The notes: a model not told the origin generated them from the letters alone. A stretch of DNA of 64,000 nt from Mycolicibacterium hassiacum DSM 44199 (GCF_900603025.1 NZ_LR026975.1:1674001-1738000), one strand, 5' to 3'; counted from the stretch's first letter, positions 48,344-57,566 are shown. Program-made: numbers and translations.

Positions 48344-49788
48344 GGGTCGTCCGCGACCGGGTCGCGGGCCGGCCCCTCACGGACGGGCTCGTCAGGAACC
48401 GGCCTGTCGTGCCCGAGGTCGTCGGCGACGAGGTAGCGCTCGGGATGGTGGTAGTTGTTGACGCGGGCCTGGCCGGTGTCGAGATGGGCCGGGGGATACC
48501 AGGCGGTGCGACCGTCGGCGCGGACGCGGGTGGTCCAGCCGCCCTCGGTGGCCAGGCGGTTATCGGGTCCGCAGGCCAGGGTGAGCTGATCGATGTCGGT
48601 GGTCCCGCCGCGCGCCCAGTCGGTGACGTGGTGAACCTGGGACCAGTAGCCGGGGGCGGTGCAGCCGGGTCTGGTGCAGCCGCGGTGTTTGGCCAGCAGC
48701 ATGATGCGTTGCGCGGGGCTGGCGATGCGCTTGCTGCGGCCCAGGTAGAGGGCCTCCTGGGTGTGTTCGTCGAACACCGCCAGGTAGTGGTAGGCGCGCT
48801 CGGCCAGCCGGATCACATCGCGCATCGGCAGCAGCGACCCGCCGGCGGTCACCCCTTGGCCGGCGGCGTTCTCGAGGTCCTGCAGCGTGGTGGTGACGAT
48901 GATGGTCGCGGGTAATCCGTTGTGCTGACCGAGATTTCCCGAGGCGAGCATGGCGCGGCCGATGGTCTTGAGCGCATCGTGCTGACGCTGCCCGGTGGTG
49001 CGGGTGTCACGGGTGGCCGCCGGCTCGTCGGGCCCGCCGTCCACGCACGGGTTCTCGTCGTCGGGGTTGCACATCCCGGGCGCGGCCAACTTCGCGAAGA
49101 GCGCTTCATAGGTGGCGCGGGCCTCCGCGTCGAGTAGGCCCTCGACGCGGGTCATACCGTCGGTGTCCTGGTCGTGCAGCTTGAAGTAGCGTCTACGGGC
49201 CCGCTCCGCGTCGTTCGGTGGGGGACCGTCCTGGTTGGCCAGGTAGGCGAGCCGGTCGGCGGATCTCGCCAACTCCTTCGGCCCGTGCCCCGCGGCGAGT
49301 TCGGCCAGGTGCGCTTCGGCCTGGTCACGCCAGTCGCAGGGGATGTGATCGGGCAGGTTGCGAAAGAACCTGGTGATGATCTCGACGTGTTCGGCCCCGA
49401 TGTCACCGCGGCACAGCGCCTCGGCGGTGTTGGGGTAGGCCGGGGGCAGTTCGTCACCGGTGAGGGCGTGCCGGGGTCCGAGCAGACCGGCGGTGTTGAG
49501 GCGGCGTTTGGCGTCGGCGGTCGAAATGCGCAGGGCGGTGGCCAGCAGATCCGGGAAGTTCTTGCCGCCCAGGGCCCGGGGGTCGTCGTCGGTGACCAGT
49601 TCGGCCAGCAGCCGGTAGCCGATCATCGGGGCGCGGCGCAGGACGCGCTCGAGCCGGGCCGCCAGGCGGATCTTCTCCTTGCCGGTCAGGGCGGAGAACC
49701 CGATCGCGAGTGCGTCGGTCACCGCGGCCTCCAGCGCATCGAACACGGCGGCGACCGCGTCGCGACCCGTGACTGCCGTGCTCGTCAT
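48340..49788 (-). CDS. 13E12-type DUF222/HNH endonuclease protein
   Basis: 482-residue protein of the mycobacterial 13E12 repeat family: an N-terminal helical DUF222 domain (about 10-340) and a C-terminal HNH nuclease module (CTRPGCTAPGYWSQVHHVTDWARGG...LACGPDNRL) with HH and N residues and zinc-type Cys pairs. ATG 49788. A perfect LexA/SOS box lies three bases upstream, so the gene should be damage-inducible. The biological role of this family is not established. Its 3' end overlaps pepE by 4 bp. Confidence 0.88.
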   Translation of the reverse strand: MTSTAVTGRDAVAAVFDALEAAVTDALAIGFSALTGKEKIRLAARLERVLRRAPMIGYRLLAELVTDDDPRALGGKNFPDLLATALRISTADAKRRLNTAGLLGPRHALTGDELPPAYPNTAEALCRGDIGAEHVEIITRFFRNLPDHIPCDWRDQAEAHLAELAAGHGPKELARSADRLAYLANQDGPPPNDAERARRRYFKLHDQDTDGMTRVEGLLDAEARATYEALFAKLAAPGMCNPDDENPCVDGGPDEPAATRDTRTTGQRQHDALKTIGRAMLASGNLGQHNGLPATIIVTTTLQDLENAAGQGVTAGGSLLPMRDVIRLAERAYHYLAVFDEHTQEALYLGRSKRIASPAQRIMLLAKHRGCTRPGCTAPGYWSQVHHVTDWARGGTTDIDQLTLACGPDNRLATEGGWTTRVRADGRTAWYPPAHLDTGQARVNNYHHPERYLVADDLGHDRPVPDEPVREGPARDPVADDP

Positions 49789-49791
49789 GAT

Positions 49792-49807
49792 TCGAACACT
49801 AGTTCGA
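49792..49807 (-). promoter_or_regulatory. Consensus mycobacterial SOS (LexA) box
   Basis: TCGAAC-ACTA-GTTCGA matches the mycobacterial SOS box TCGAAC-N4-GTTCGA at every defined position. It ends three bases from the ATG of the 13E12/HNH gene, so the transcript is probably leaderless or has a very short leader, and LexA would block initiation. Confidence 0.85.
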
Positions 49808-49915
49808 GGTACCGACAGGATCGGTCGGGTTGGGACAGAAGCGAACACAGTGACAGAAGTGGTCAATGAGCACGGCAGCATACCGGGCAGCCGCCTGGGG
49901 TTCGGGCCGCCGCGG

Positions 49916-50323
49916 CTACTCGCGGATGAGCAGGCCCGAGGAGCCGAGCACCCGCTGCACTCGCACCTCGATCACCACCCGCTTGGGGTTCGGCCGCGGG
50001 GTGCGGTATCGCTGTGCGTAGCGCAACTCGGCGTCCCGGATCGCCTCGGGATCGGTGTTGACCGTGGCCTTGCCCTCCAGCGACAGCCAGCGGGCCCCGT
50101 CGACCTGGCTCAGCACCGCCACCCCCTGCCGCTCGGCGTTGAGCGCCTTCTGTGACCCGCCGCTGGTGATCACCCGCGCGATATGGGTGGCCGGATCGAA
50201 GGTGAACCCCACCGCGACGACATGCGGGGTGTTGTCCGAGCGCAGCGTGGTCAGCATGGCCAGATGGCGTTCGGTGAGGAACGCGATCGCGTCTTCGGTC
50301 AGCCGGGCCGTTGCCTTAGCCAT
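49916..50323 (-). CDS. F420-dependent reductase of the Rv2074 type
   Basis: 135-residue split-beta-barrel protein (PNPOx/FDOR-B fold), closely similar to Rv2074, which has been characterised as an F420H2-dependent biliverdin reductase. Conserved segments are [27 protein letters not shown] (cut here to its ends), [23 protein letters not shown] and [25 protein letters not shown] 50323. It is divergent from the SDR-cobL set with a 34-bp gap. Confidence 0.88.
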   Translation of the reverse strand: MAKATARLTEDAIAFLTERHLAMLTTLRSDNTPHVVAVGFTFDPATHIARVITSGGSQKALNAERQGVAVLSQVDGARWLSLEGKATVNTDPEAIRDAELRYAQRYRTPRPNPKRVVIEVRVQRVLGSSGLLIRE

Positions 50324-50357
50324 CAGCCTCAACTTAGCGCAGGCAATAATCGCTGCC

Positions 50358-51113
50358 GTGGATGACACGTCAGCCGGCGGCGGTCCGGTCGTCATATTCG
50401 GTGGCCGCAGCGAGATCGGCATCGAGCTGGCCACCCGGCTGGCCCCCGGCGCGACCGTGGTGCTCGCCGCGCGCCGCGCCGATGACCTGGACGCCGAGGT
50501 CGCCAAGGTCCGGGCGGCCGGGGCGGCGGCTGTGCACACCCGCGAGTTCGACGCCGACCTGCTGGACTCGCACGGCGCGCTCGTCGAGTCGCTGAGCGCC
50601 GAGTTCGGACCGATCAAGACGGCGGTGCTGGCGTTCGGAATCCTCGGCGATCAGGCCCGGGCCGAACGCGACCCGCTGCACGCCGCGGCGATCGTGCACA
50701 CCGACTTCGTCGCCCAGGTCAGCCTGCTGACCGCGCTGGCCGCCGCGATGCGCGACGCCGGCCGCGGCCGGATCGTGGTGTTCTCGTCGGTCGCCGGGGT
50801 CCGGGTGCGTCGCGCCAACTACGTCTACGGGTCGGCCAAGGCCGGCCTCGACGGGTTCTGCAGCGGGCTGGGCGACGCCCTGCACGGCACCGGGGTGCAC
50901 CTGCTGGTGGTGCGGCCCGGTTTCGTCATCGGCCGGATGACCGAGGGCATGACGCCGGCGCCGTTCTCCAGCACACCCCCGCAGGTGGCCGCCGCGGCGG
51001 CGCGCGCGCTGGTTCGCGGTCGCCGCACGGTGTGGGTGCCGTGGATCCTGCGGCCGGTGTTCGCGGTCATGAAACTGCTCCCGCAGTCCATCTGGCGGAG
51101 GATGCCGCGATGA
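50358..51113 (+). CDS. SDR-family oxidoreductase (Rv2073c-like)
   Basis: 251-residue SDR with an atypical nucleotide motif [24 protein letters not shown], then [21 protein letters not shown] with Tyr and Lys of the active site. It is related to DprE2-type decaprenylphosphoryl-ribose reductases in sequence style, but the substrate is not known. GTG 50358. It is coupled to cobL by a 4-bp overlap (ATGA), an arrangement also seen in M. tuberculosis (Rv2073c-Rv2072c). Confidence 0.88.
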   Translation: MDDTSAGGGPVVIFGGRSEIGIELATRLAPGATVVLAARRADDLDAEVAKVRAAGAAAVHTREFDADLLDSHGALVESLSAEFGPIKTAVLAFGILGDQARAERDPLHAAAIVHTDFVAQVSLLTALAAAMRDAGRGRIVVFSSVAGVRVRRANYVYGSAKAGLDGFCSGLGDALHGTGVHLLVVRPGFVIGRMTEGMTPAPFSSTPPQVAAAAARALVRGRRTVWVPWILRPVFAVMKLLPQSIWRRMPR

Positions 51114-52285
51114 TCGTCGTCGTGGGTATCGGCGCCGACGGCATGGCCGGGTTGTCCGCGGCGGCGCGCGATGAATTGACAAGGGCCACCGTTATTTACG
51201 GTTCGCAGCGGCAGTTGGGGCTGCTCGACGCCAGCGTGACGGCGGAACGCCGGTTGTGGCCGTCGCCGCTGCTGCCCGCGCTGCAGCGACTGGACGACGC
51301 CGACGGCGACGTGCACGTGGTGGCCAGTGGCGATCCGCTGCTGCACGGGGTGGGCGCGACGTTGATCCGCATCCACGGCCCCGACCGTGTCCGGGTGCTG
51401 CCGCACGTCTCCTCGGTGGCGCTGGCGTGCGCCCGGCTCGGCTGGACGGTGCAGGACACCGAGGTGATCAGCCTGGTCACCGGCGAGCCGCACACCGCGG
51501 TGCGGCGCGGCGGCCGGGCGGTCGTGCTGTCGCGCGACCGCACCTCGCCGAACGAGTTGGCCCGGCTGCTCACCGACGCCGGCCGCGGTGACTCCGAGTT
51601 CAGCGTCCTGGAACAGCTCGGCGGCCCGCTGGAACGGTGCCGCACCACCACCGCGCGGGCCTGGGCCGCCCAGCCGCCCGACGATGTGGACGACCTCAAC
51701 GTGATCGCGGTGCGCTACCTACCGGACGAGCAGGTGTGCACGGTGCTGCCCGACGACGCCTACGCCCACGACGGTCAGATCACCAAGCTGCCGATCCGGG
51801 CGGCCACCCTCGCCGCGCTGGCCCCGCGCCCGGGCGAACTGCTCTGGGATGTGGGGGCCGGTTCCGGCAGCATCGCGATCGAGTGGTGCCGCAGCGGTCC
51901 GGGCTGCCGGGCCGTCGCGTTCGAACGTGACGAACTGCGCCGCAACCGGATCGGCGTCAACGTCAGGTCGTTCGGGGTCCGGGTGCAGGTGTTCGGGGCG
52001 GCGCCGGAGGCGTTCGCCGACGCCGCCGATCCGGACGCCGTCTTCGTCGGCGGGGGAGCGACCCAGTTGGGCCTGCTCGAGGCCTGCTTCGACCGGCTGC
52101 GGCCGGGCGGACGGATGGTCGTGCACGCCGTCACGGTGGAGTCGGAATCCCTTGTGGCTCGGTGGTATTCCCAACACGGCGGGGAACTGCGCCGGTATCA
52201 GCACTATCAGGCGGACGCATTGGGCGGTTTCACCGGCTGGCGGCCGGCCCGTCCGGTCACGCAATGGACGGTGGTCAAGCAATGA
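51110..52285 (+). CDS. cobL: Precorrin-6Y C5,15-methyltransferase (decarboxylating)
   Basis: CobL methylates C5 and C15 of precorrin-6Y and decarboxylates it, in aerobic cobalamin synthesis. 391 residues, a fusion of a CbiE-type tetrapyrrole methylase (VVGIGADGMAGL; VASGDPLLHG) and a CbiT-type Rossmann methyltransferase (LWDVGAGSGSIAIEW). ATG 51110 overlaps the SDR stop and its own stop overlaps cobM. Confidence 0.96.
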   Translation: MIVVVGIGADGMAGLSAAARDELTRATVIYGSQRQLGLLDASVTAERRLWPSPLLPALQRLDDADGDVHVVASGDPLLHGVGATLIRIHGPDRVRVLPHVSSVALACARLGWTVQDTEVISLVTGEPHTAVRRGGRAVVLSRDRTSPNELARLLTDAGRGDSEFSVLEQLGGPLERCRTTTARAWAAQPPDDVDDLNVIAVRYLPDEQVCTVLPDDAYAHDGQITKLPIRAATLAALAPRPGELLWDVGAGSGSIAIEWCRSGPGCRAVAFERDELRRNRIGVNVRSFGVRVQVFGAAPEAFADAADPDAVFVGGGATQLGLLEACFDRLRPGGRMVVHAVTVESESLVARWYSQHGGELRRYQHYQADALGGFTGWRPARPVTQWTVVKQ

Positions 52286-53037
52286 CGGTCTATTTCATCG
52301 GAGCCGGCCCCGGAGCGGCCGATCTGATCACGGTGCGCGGTCAGCGGTTGCTCAGCCGGTGTCCGGTATGCCTGTATGCCGGGTCGATCATGCCGGATGA
52401 CCTGCTGGCGTTGTGCCCACCCGGCGCGCGCATCGTGGACACCGGCCGGCTCACCCTCAACCAGATCATCGACGAGCTGGCCGACGCCCACGCCGCCGGG
52501 CACGATGTGGCCCGTCTGCATTCCGGCGACCCGTCCATCTACAGCGCACTCGCCGAACAGTGCCGCCGTCTCGACGCCCTGGGCATCGACTACGAGATCG
52601 TGCCCGGGGTACCGGCTTTCGCCGCCGCCGCCGCGGTGCTCGGGCGCGAACTGACGGTTCCCGGGGTGTCCCAGACCGTCACGCTGACCCGGGTGGCGAC
52701 GCTGTCGACCGCGATGCCCGCGGGTGAGGACCTGCGCACCCTGTCCAGGCCGGGCAACACGCTGGTGCTGCACCTAGCCGCCGCGCAGATCGACAACATC
52801 GTGCCCGAGTTGCTGGCCGGCGGCTATCGGCCGGACACGCCGTGTGCGGTCGTGGCATTCGCGTCCTGGCCGCAGCAGCAGATCGTCCGATGCCCGCTCG
52901 CCGAACTCGCCGGGGCCACCAAGGCGGCCGGGATCACCCGGACAGCGGTGATTGTCGTCGGCGATGTGCTTGCCGCCGAGGGCTTTTCCGACAGCTACCT
53001 GTACTCGCCGCACCGGGTCCGGCGGGGGCGGCACTGA
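52282..53037 (+). CDS. cobM: Precorrin-4 C11-methyltransferase
   Basis: CobM methylates C11 of precorrin-4. 251 residues of the tetrapyrrole methylase family: VYFIGAGPGAADLITVRG at the N-terminus, CPVCLYAGSIMP, LHSGDPSIYSAL (SAM loop), and EIVPGVPAFAAAAA. ATG 52282 overlaps cobL. The stop overlaps cobK (TGATG). Confidence 0.97.
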   Translation: MTVYFIGAGPGAADLITVRGQRLLSRCPVCLYAGSIMPDDLLALCPPGARIVDTGRLTLNQIIDELADAHAAGHDVARLHSGDPSIYSALAEQCRRLDALGIDYEIVPGVPAFAAAAAVLGRELTVPGVSQTVTLTRVATLSTAMPAGEDLRTLSRPGNTLVLHLAAAQIDNIVPELLAGGYRPDTPCAVVAFASWPQQQIVRCPLAELAGATKAAGITRTAVIVVGDVLAAEGFSDSYLYSPHRVRRGRH

Positions 53038-53768
53038 TGCGGGTGCTGCTGCTGGGCGGCACCGCCGAGGCGCGCGCACTGGCGGCGCGGCTGCATCCGG
53101 AGGTGGAGGTGATCAGCTCGCTGGCCGGCCGGGTGCCCGAACCCGCGCTGCCGGTCGGCGAGGTGCGGATCGGCGGGTTCGGCGGGCCCGACGGGCTGCG
53201 GCGCTGGCTGCAGGACAACGGCGTCGACGCGGTGGTGGACGCCACCCACCCGTTCGCGGCGAGGATGACCGCCACCGCCGCGGCGGTGTGTGCGGAACTG
53301 AACCTGCCGCATCTGCTGCTGGCCCGGCCGGGCTGGCCGACCGACGGCGCCATCGTCGTCAGCTCCGATGTCGAGGCCGCGAGAACCGTTGTCGAACAAC
53401 GATTCCAGCGGGTTTTCCTGACCAGCGGGCGGTCCAGCATCCCGGCCTTCACCGATGTCGACGCGTGGTTTCTGATCCGGGTCGTCACCGCACCCGAACC
53501 CGAGGTGCTGCCGCGCCGGCACCAGCTGCTGCTCTCGCGCGGCCCGTACCACTACGACGACGAACTGCGACTGCTGCGGGAGCATCGGATCGACGCGCTG
53601 GTCACCAAGAACAGCGGCGGCACGATGACCCGTGCGAAAGTGGATGCCGCTGCGGCCCTGGGAATTCCGGTGGTCATGATCGACCGCCCGCCGTTGCCGG
53701 CCGGCGTGACGACGGTGGGCACGGTCGACGACGCGGTGGCGTGGGTCAGCTCGCTGACCGCGAGCTGA
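53037..53768 (+). CDS. cobK: Precorrin-6A reductase
   Basis: CobK reduces precorrin-6A to precorrin-6Y with NADPH. 243 residues with VLLLGGTAEARALA (nucleotide loop), VVDATHPFAARMT, VFLTSGRSSIPAF and VTKNSGGTMTRAKVDAA. ATG 53037 overlaps cobM. The 3' end overlaps the convergent phosphotransferase gene by 23 bp. Last gene of the plus-strand cob run. Confidence 0.96.
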   Translation: MRVLLLGGTAEARALAARLHPEVEVISSLAGRVPEPALPVGEVRIGGFGGPDGLRRWLQDNGVDAVVDATHPFAARMTATAAAVCAELNLPHLLLARPGWPTDGAIVVSSDVEAARTVVEQRFQRVFLTSGRSSIPAFTDVDAWFLIRVVTAPEPEVLPRRHQLLLSRGPYHYDDELRLLREHRIDALVTKNSGGTMTRAKVDAAAALGIPVVMIDRPPLPAGVTTVGTVDDAVAWVSSLTAS

Positions 53769-54849
53769 TCAGCTCGAGGGTGCCCAGCTCGCGGATCGCC
53801 TGGCAGCCACGGCTCAGCATGACCAGCATCATCTCGTCGCCGCGTTCGGTGGTGGTGGCGAACGCGGTACCGAGTGCCACCAGCAGCGGCGCCTGGACGG
53901 CGCCGAGACGGTAATCCCGCCAACAGGTTTCCAGGTCGTAGCCGGCGACACCGTAGCCCAGCAGCGCGGCGTGGTAGCGCTCGACCAGGTCACGCTCGAC
54001 CTCGGCCCGGATCTTGGGTTCCAGGCTGGTCGCGGTGAAGTACGCCAGATCGCGTGCGGGCAAACCGATTCCGACGGTCTGCCAGTCCACCACGGTGACT
54101 CGGGTCCGGTCGGGGTCGAACAGCATGTTGTCGAGGCGGTAGTCGCCGTGCATCAGGGCATACCGCCGCGGCTCGGTCCGCAGCCAGTCCGCGACCGACG
54201 CCATCGCCGCGACCAGGGTGTCGGCGTCCTCGCCGCTGATGCGTGAGCCGAACCGGTCGATGACGATGTCGGCGGCCATCTTCGAGATGTCGCCGAGGCC
54301 CTGCGCCGCCGCGTCGTCACCCGGTTTGGGCATCGCGATCGCGGACAGGTCGAGCCACTGCGGATCACACCAACTCGGTCCGTGCAGACCGGCGAGCGCC
54401 TCCACCGCCAGCCTGGCCTCCTGCTCGGTGCAGCCGGCGATCTGGTCGCCCTGAACGGCCGGGGCCATGTCGGCGAGCAGCAGCACCACGTCGGCGCCGT
54501 CGGCGGAGATGTCGCAGTAGTGGCAGTGCGGCACCGGGATGCGCATGCGCTCGGCGATCCGGGAGTAGAACTCGACCTCGGAGCGGTAGCCGAGCGCGAC
54601 GCGTTCGCGGACCGCGTCGTCCTGCGCCGACAGTTTGATCGCGAACGAGGTGGGCAGCTCGGGACGTTCGGTGATATAGCGGGCCGTCACCCGGTAGGTC
54701 GCGCCGGTCTGCCCGGTTCCGATCGGCTTCACCTCGACCGCGTCGACCTCGGTCCGCAGCACCGCCGACAGCCAGGCGGACGTCACGTCCTCGGGGCCGC
54801 GGGGAATGCCCACGGCGGTGCTGTCGTCAGTCGAGTGGGTCTGCCCCAC
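53746..54849 (-). CDS. APH-family phosphotransferase-like protein
   Basis: 367-residue protein of the aminoglycoside-phosphotransferase/choline-kinase fold (also the FadE-associated DUF1679-like group). Catalytic loop LMHGDYRLDNMLFDP and metal Asp in VVDWQTVGIG are intact; nucleotide Lys in FAIKLSAQ. GAGGGAGG precedes GTG 54849. Many mycobacterial members act on unknown small metabolites, so antibiotic resistance should not be assumed. Confidence 0.87.
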   Translation of the reverse strand: MGQTHSTDDSTAVGIPRGPEDVTSAWLSAVLRTEVDAVEVKPIGTGQTGATYRVTARYITERPELPTSFAIKLSAQDDAVRERVALGYRSEVEFYSRIAERMRIPVPHCHYCDISADGADVVLLLADMAPAVQGDQIAGCTEQEARLAVEALAGLHGPSWCDPQWLDLSAIAMPKPGDDAAAQGLGDISKMAADIVIDRFGSRISGEDADTLVAAMASVADWLRTEPRRYALMHGDYRLDNMLFDPDRTRVTVVDWQTVGIGLPARDLAYFTATSLEPKIRAEVERDLVERYHAALLGYGVAGYDLETCWRDYRLGAVQAPLLVALGTAFATTTERGDEMMLVMLSRGCQAIRELGTLELISSRSAS

Positions 54850-54934
54850 GGCGCCTCCCTCATGCTCGCCCGGTCTGCGCCGAAACGCTATCGGTAAGCC
54901 CGACAGGCGTCAACGACCCTGAACGGCAGGAGAA

Positions 54935-55705
54935 TCAGATCCGGGTAAGGCGCAGCCGCCACGCCTCGGGCCCGCGTTCGAGATATTCCACCGAGATTCG
55001 GCCGGATGTGCGGTCGCGCAACTGGTGGAGCAGCGGGACCGGATCATGGGGTGCGACGAGCACCATGCTCGCGCCGGCCGGCACCGCCTCGAGGGCGCCG
55101 AACACGGTGGCGTGCCGAATCGGGTGCGGGATCGGACGCACATCGAGCACCGGCTCCTCGGCGTCGGGGTCGCAGTTGCACGCGCGGGCATCCACGGCAT
55201 GGCGTCCGAGCAGTTCGTCATCGGCGATGTCGGCGAGCGACACCAGTGGGTCGGCGGCCACGATCGGCAGCACACGATCGTTCTCGTCGGCGAGATGGGC
55301 CTCGAACAGCACCTGTGCCGCACGCCCCGCCGCGGCCGCGCGCACCGGTGACGTCTCGGTGCGGATCTGGTCGGTCAGGTCGGCGATGGTGCGGTGGACG
55401 GCGATCATCGATTCGATCAGCGGCCGGGCCCGGTCGGCGCGGGCGGCAGCCGGATACAGCCTGGCCTCCTCGGCGGTGGCGTGTGGCAGCAGTATCTCGG
55501 TCAGGAAATCGACCGCCGCCTTGCGAGCGGCGTCGAAGTCGGCTCCGGGATCGGGGCCGAAGGCCGTCCCGCGTTCGGTGGCCGCGAGCATCGCGTCGGT
55601 CAGTGCGGAGAGGTGCCCGGCCAGTTCGGCGTGGTGGTTGCGGATGGTCTCGGCGGCCTCGGCATCGGCCGGTGTGGACGCGATGATCACCTCGGTATGC
55701 CTCAT
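54935..55705 (-). CDS. Hemerythrin-DUF2249 fusion protein
   Basis: 256-residue protein: an N-terminal hemerythrin HHE domain with di-iron His/Glu ligands (IRNHHAELAGHL; PHATAEEARLYP; MIAVHRTIADL; FEAHLADENDRVLP) and a C-terminal DUF2249 domain (LDVRPIPHPIRHATVFGALEAVPAG). Such fusions occur with NO-related and denitrification genes and may sense or handle NO/O2 or repair iron-sulfur centres. AAGGACC precedes ATG 55705. It is divergent from the HTH regulator across 54 AT-rich bases. Confidence 0.85.
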   Translation of the reverse strand: MRHTEVIIASTPADAEAAETIRNHHAELAGHLSALTDAMLAATERGTAFGPDPGADFDAARKAAVDFLTEILLPHATAEEARLYPAAARADRARPLIESMIAVHRTIADLTDQIRTETSPVRAAAAGRAAQVLFEAHLADENDRVLPIVAADPLVSLADIADDELLGRHAVDARACNCDPDAEEPVLDVRPIPHPIRHATVFGALEAVPAGASMVLVAPHDPVPLLHQLRDRTSGRISVEYLERGPEAWRLRLTRI

Positions 55706-55738
55706 AGTGGGGTCCTTCCGCGCTGTCCGCAGGGTGCT

Positions 55739-55758
55739 GTATTTACTACAATAAATTC
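55739..55758. promoter_or_regulatory. AT-rich divergent promoter/operator between hemerythrin and HTH genes
   Basis: The intergenic stretch holds ATTTA-N6-TAAAT (55741-55745 with 55752-55756), an imperfect dyad in the only strongly AT-rich patch nearby. It is placed to control both the hemerythrin-DUF2249 gene and the regulator-NnrS-NirK operon. Confidence 0.4.
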
Positions 55759-55759
55759 C

Positions 55760-56491
55760 GTGGAAAATAAAGTGCCGCCGCATGAACCTGCTCCCATGGC
55801 CCCGAGCGCGGCGGCGCTCGGTCCCGCGCCGACGCCGGGGGTCGAGGGGCACGTCGCCCTGTCCGGTCAGCGGCTGCGCGTGCTCGAACACGTCCGCGCG
55901 CACGCCCCGGTTCGCGTCGTCGAGGCGGCCGCCGAGCTGGGGCTGCACCAGAACACCGTCCGGGAGCATCTGGACGCGCTGGTCGACCTCGGTCTCGTCG
56001 AACGCGGCACCGAAACCGCGGCCGGACGGGGCCGCCCGGCCGCCGTCTACCGGCCGAGTTCGAGCGATCCCGGGCTGGCGGCCCGCGACTACGCGGGCCT
56101 CGCCTCGGCGCTGGCCGGTCACATCGCCCGCACCAGCGCCGACCCGGAGCGCGACGCCCGCGCCGCCGGCCGGGACTGGGGGTGCGAGCTGGCCGAGGGG
56201 ATCACCGACGACACCGACGATCCGCGCACGGCCGTGCTGCAGGTGCTCACCCGGCTCGGCTTCGCGCCCGCCGACGAGGGCCCCGACCGGGGCGTCGCAC
56301 TACACCAGTGCCCGCTGCTCGACACCGCTCGCCGCTACCCGGCCGTGGTCTGCCAGGTCCACCTCGGCATCGTCGAAGGACTGCTGCAGAGTATCGGCGC
56401 TGAGCCCGGACCGGGACTGGACCTGATCCCGTTCGCCGAGCCCGGTGCCTGCAGGTTGGTGCTGCCGGTGGTGAGCGACCATGGGCGATAA
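55760..56491 (+). CDS. HTH regulator with SufR-like cysteines
   Basis: 243-residue transcription factor from GTG 55760 (GTG 55772 and ATG 55796 are alternatives). The winged helix is near residues 36-100 (VRVVEAAAELGLHQNTVREHL; AGRGRPAAVYRP), followed by a C-terminal sensor with Cys184 (HQCPLL), Cys198 (VVCQVHLG) and Cys231 (GACRLV), spaced like the cluster ligands of SufR-type iron-sulfur repressors; Cys142 is an extra. It overlaps the NnrS-like gene by 11 bp, so it heads the nitrite-reductase operon. An Fe-S NO/redox sensor is inferred. Confidence 0.8.
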   Translation: MENKVPPHEPAPMAPSAAALGPAPTPGVEGHVALSGQRLRVLEHVRAHAPVRVVEAAAELGLHQNTVREHLDALVDLGLVERGTETAAGRGRPAAVYRPSSSDPGLAARDYAGLASALAGHIARTSADPERDARAAGRDWGCELAEGITDDTDDPRTAVLQVLTRLGFAPADEGPDRGVALHQCPLLDTARRYPAVVCQVHLGIVEGLLQSIGAEPGPGLDLIPFAEPGACRLVLPVVSDHGR

Positions 56492-57566
56492 CAGGGTTGC
56501 GCTTCGGGCCGTGCTGTTGCTGCCCGGCGGCGTGGCGCTGCTCGCCGGTCTGGACGGCGCGCTGCTGCGCCTCGGCCTGCCTGTGCCGATCGACACCGTC
56601 CGACTTGCCGATGTGCACGGGGTGGTGCTGGTGCTCGGCTTCGCCGGCACCCTGATCGCGACCGAACGCGCGGTCGCCGCGGGCGGCCGCTGGGCCTACG
56701 CGGCGCCGGCGGCCCTGGGGCTCGGCGCGGTGCTGCTGGTGAGCCCCGCGCCGCGACACCTCGCCGATCTCGCCCTGCTCGCCGGGGCCGTGCTGCTTGT
56801 CGCCGTCTATGTCCGCTTGTGGCAACGTAATTGGGACACCGCCGTGCTGGTTCAGGCGGCGGGTGCGGTGTCGGCGACCGGCGCGGCGCTGCTGTGGGCC
56901 GCCGGGCTGCCGGTGCCCGACCTACTCGGCTGGCTGGCCGGGTTTCTGGTCCTGACGATCGCCGGTGAACGCCTGGAACTCGCCCGGGTGTCGATTCCCC
57001 CGGCGGCCGAACCGATCCTCGCAGTGTCGGCCACGGCGCTGCTCGCCGGTGCGCTGGCCGGACTGCTCTGGCCGGCGTTCGGTTATCCCGTGCTGGGTGC
57101 CGCCGTGCTGGCGATCACGTTCTGGCTGTACCGCTTCGACATCGCCGGACGCACCGTCCGCACGTCCGGGCGCACCCGCTACACGGCGGTGTGCCTGCTG
57201 GCCGGCTACGCGTGGCTGCCGGTGCCCGGGCTGGTATGGCTCCTGATCGGGCCGGTGCGCGTGGGCGCCGGTTACGACGCCACCGTGCACGCGGTGATGA
57301 TCGGTTTCGTCCTGTCGATGATCATGGCGCACGCCCCGGTCATCCTGCCCGCAGTGGTGCGGCGTCCGCTGCCGTACACGCCGTGGATGTACGCTCCGGT
57401 GGCGCTGCTGCACGGTTCGCTTCTGCTGCGGGTGGCGATCGGCGATCTGCGCGCCCTGCCGTGGGCGGTGCAGGCCGGTGGGGTGGCGAACATCGTGGCG
57501 GTGCTCGGCTTCGCCGGGGTGGCCGCCATGGCCGCGTCGCGCCGACGAGCCGAGGTGTCGGCATGA
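56481..57566 (+). CDS. NnrS-like polytopic membrane protein
   Basis: 361-residue integral membrane protein with about ten to twelve helices. HGVVLVLGFAGTLIATERAVA and HAVMIGFVLSMIMAHAPVILP contain membrane His residues in positions typical of NnrS/heme-copper-related proteins of NO metabolism. It overlaps the regulator upstream and the NirK fusion downstream (ATGA), so the three genes are co-translated. NnrS proteins are linked to NO resistance; the exact activity here is not known, and full family membership needs a profile search. Confidence 0.7.
   Translation: MGDNRVALRAVLLLPGGVALLAGLDGALLRLGLPVPIDTVRLADVHGVVLVLGFAGTLIATERAVAAGGRWAYAAPAALGLGAVLLVSPAPRHLADLALLAGAVLLVAVYVRLWQRNWDTAVLVQAAGAVSATGAALLWAAGLPVPDLLGWLAGFLVLTIAGERLELARVSIPPAAEPILAVSATALLAGALAGLLWPAFGYPVLGAAVLAITFWLYRFDIAGRTVRTSGRTRYTAVCLLAGYAWLPVPGLVWLLIGPVRVGAGYDATVHAVMIGFVLSMIMAHAPVILPAVVRRPLPYTPWMYAPVALLHGSLLLRVAIGDLRALPWAVQAGGVANIVAVLGFAGVAAMAASRRRAEVSA

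Noticed and set aside
53746..54849. Aminoglycoside resistance gene
   Set aside because: Only the general APH/choline-kinase fold motifs are seen; mycobacteria carry many such proteins with unrelated substrates.
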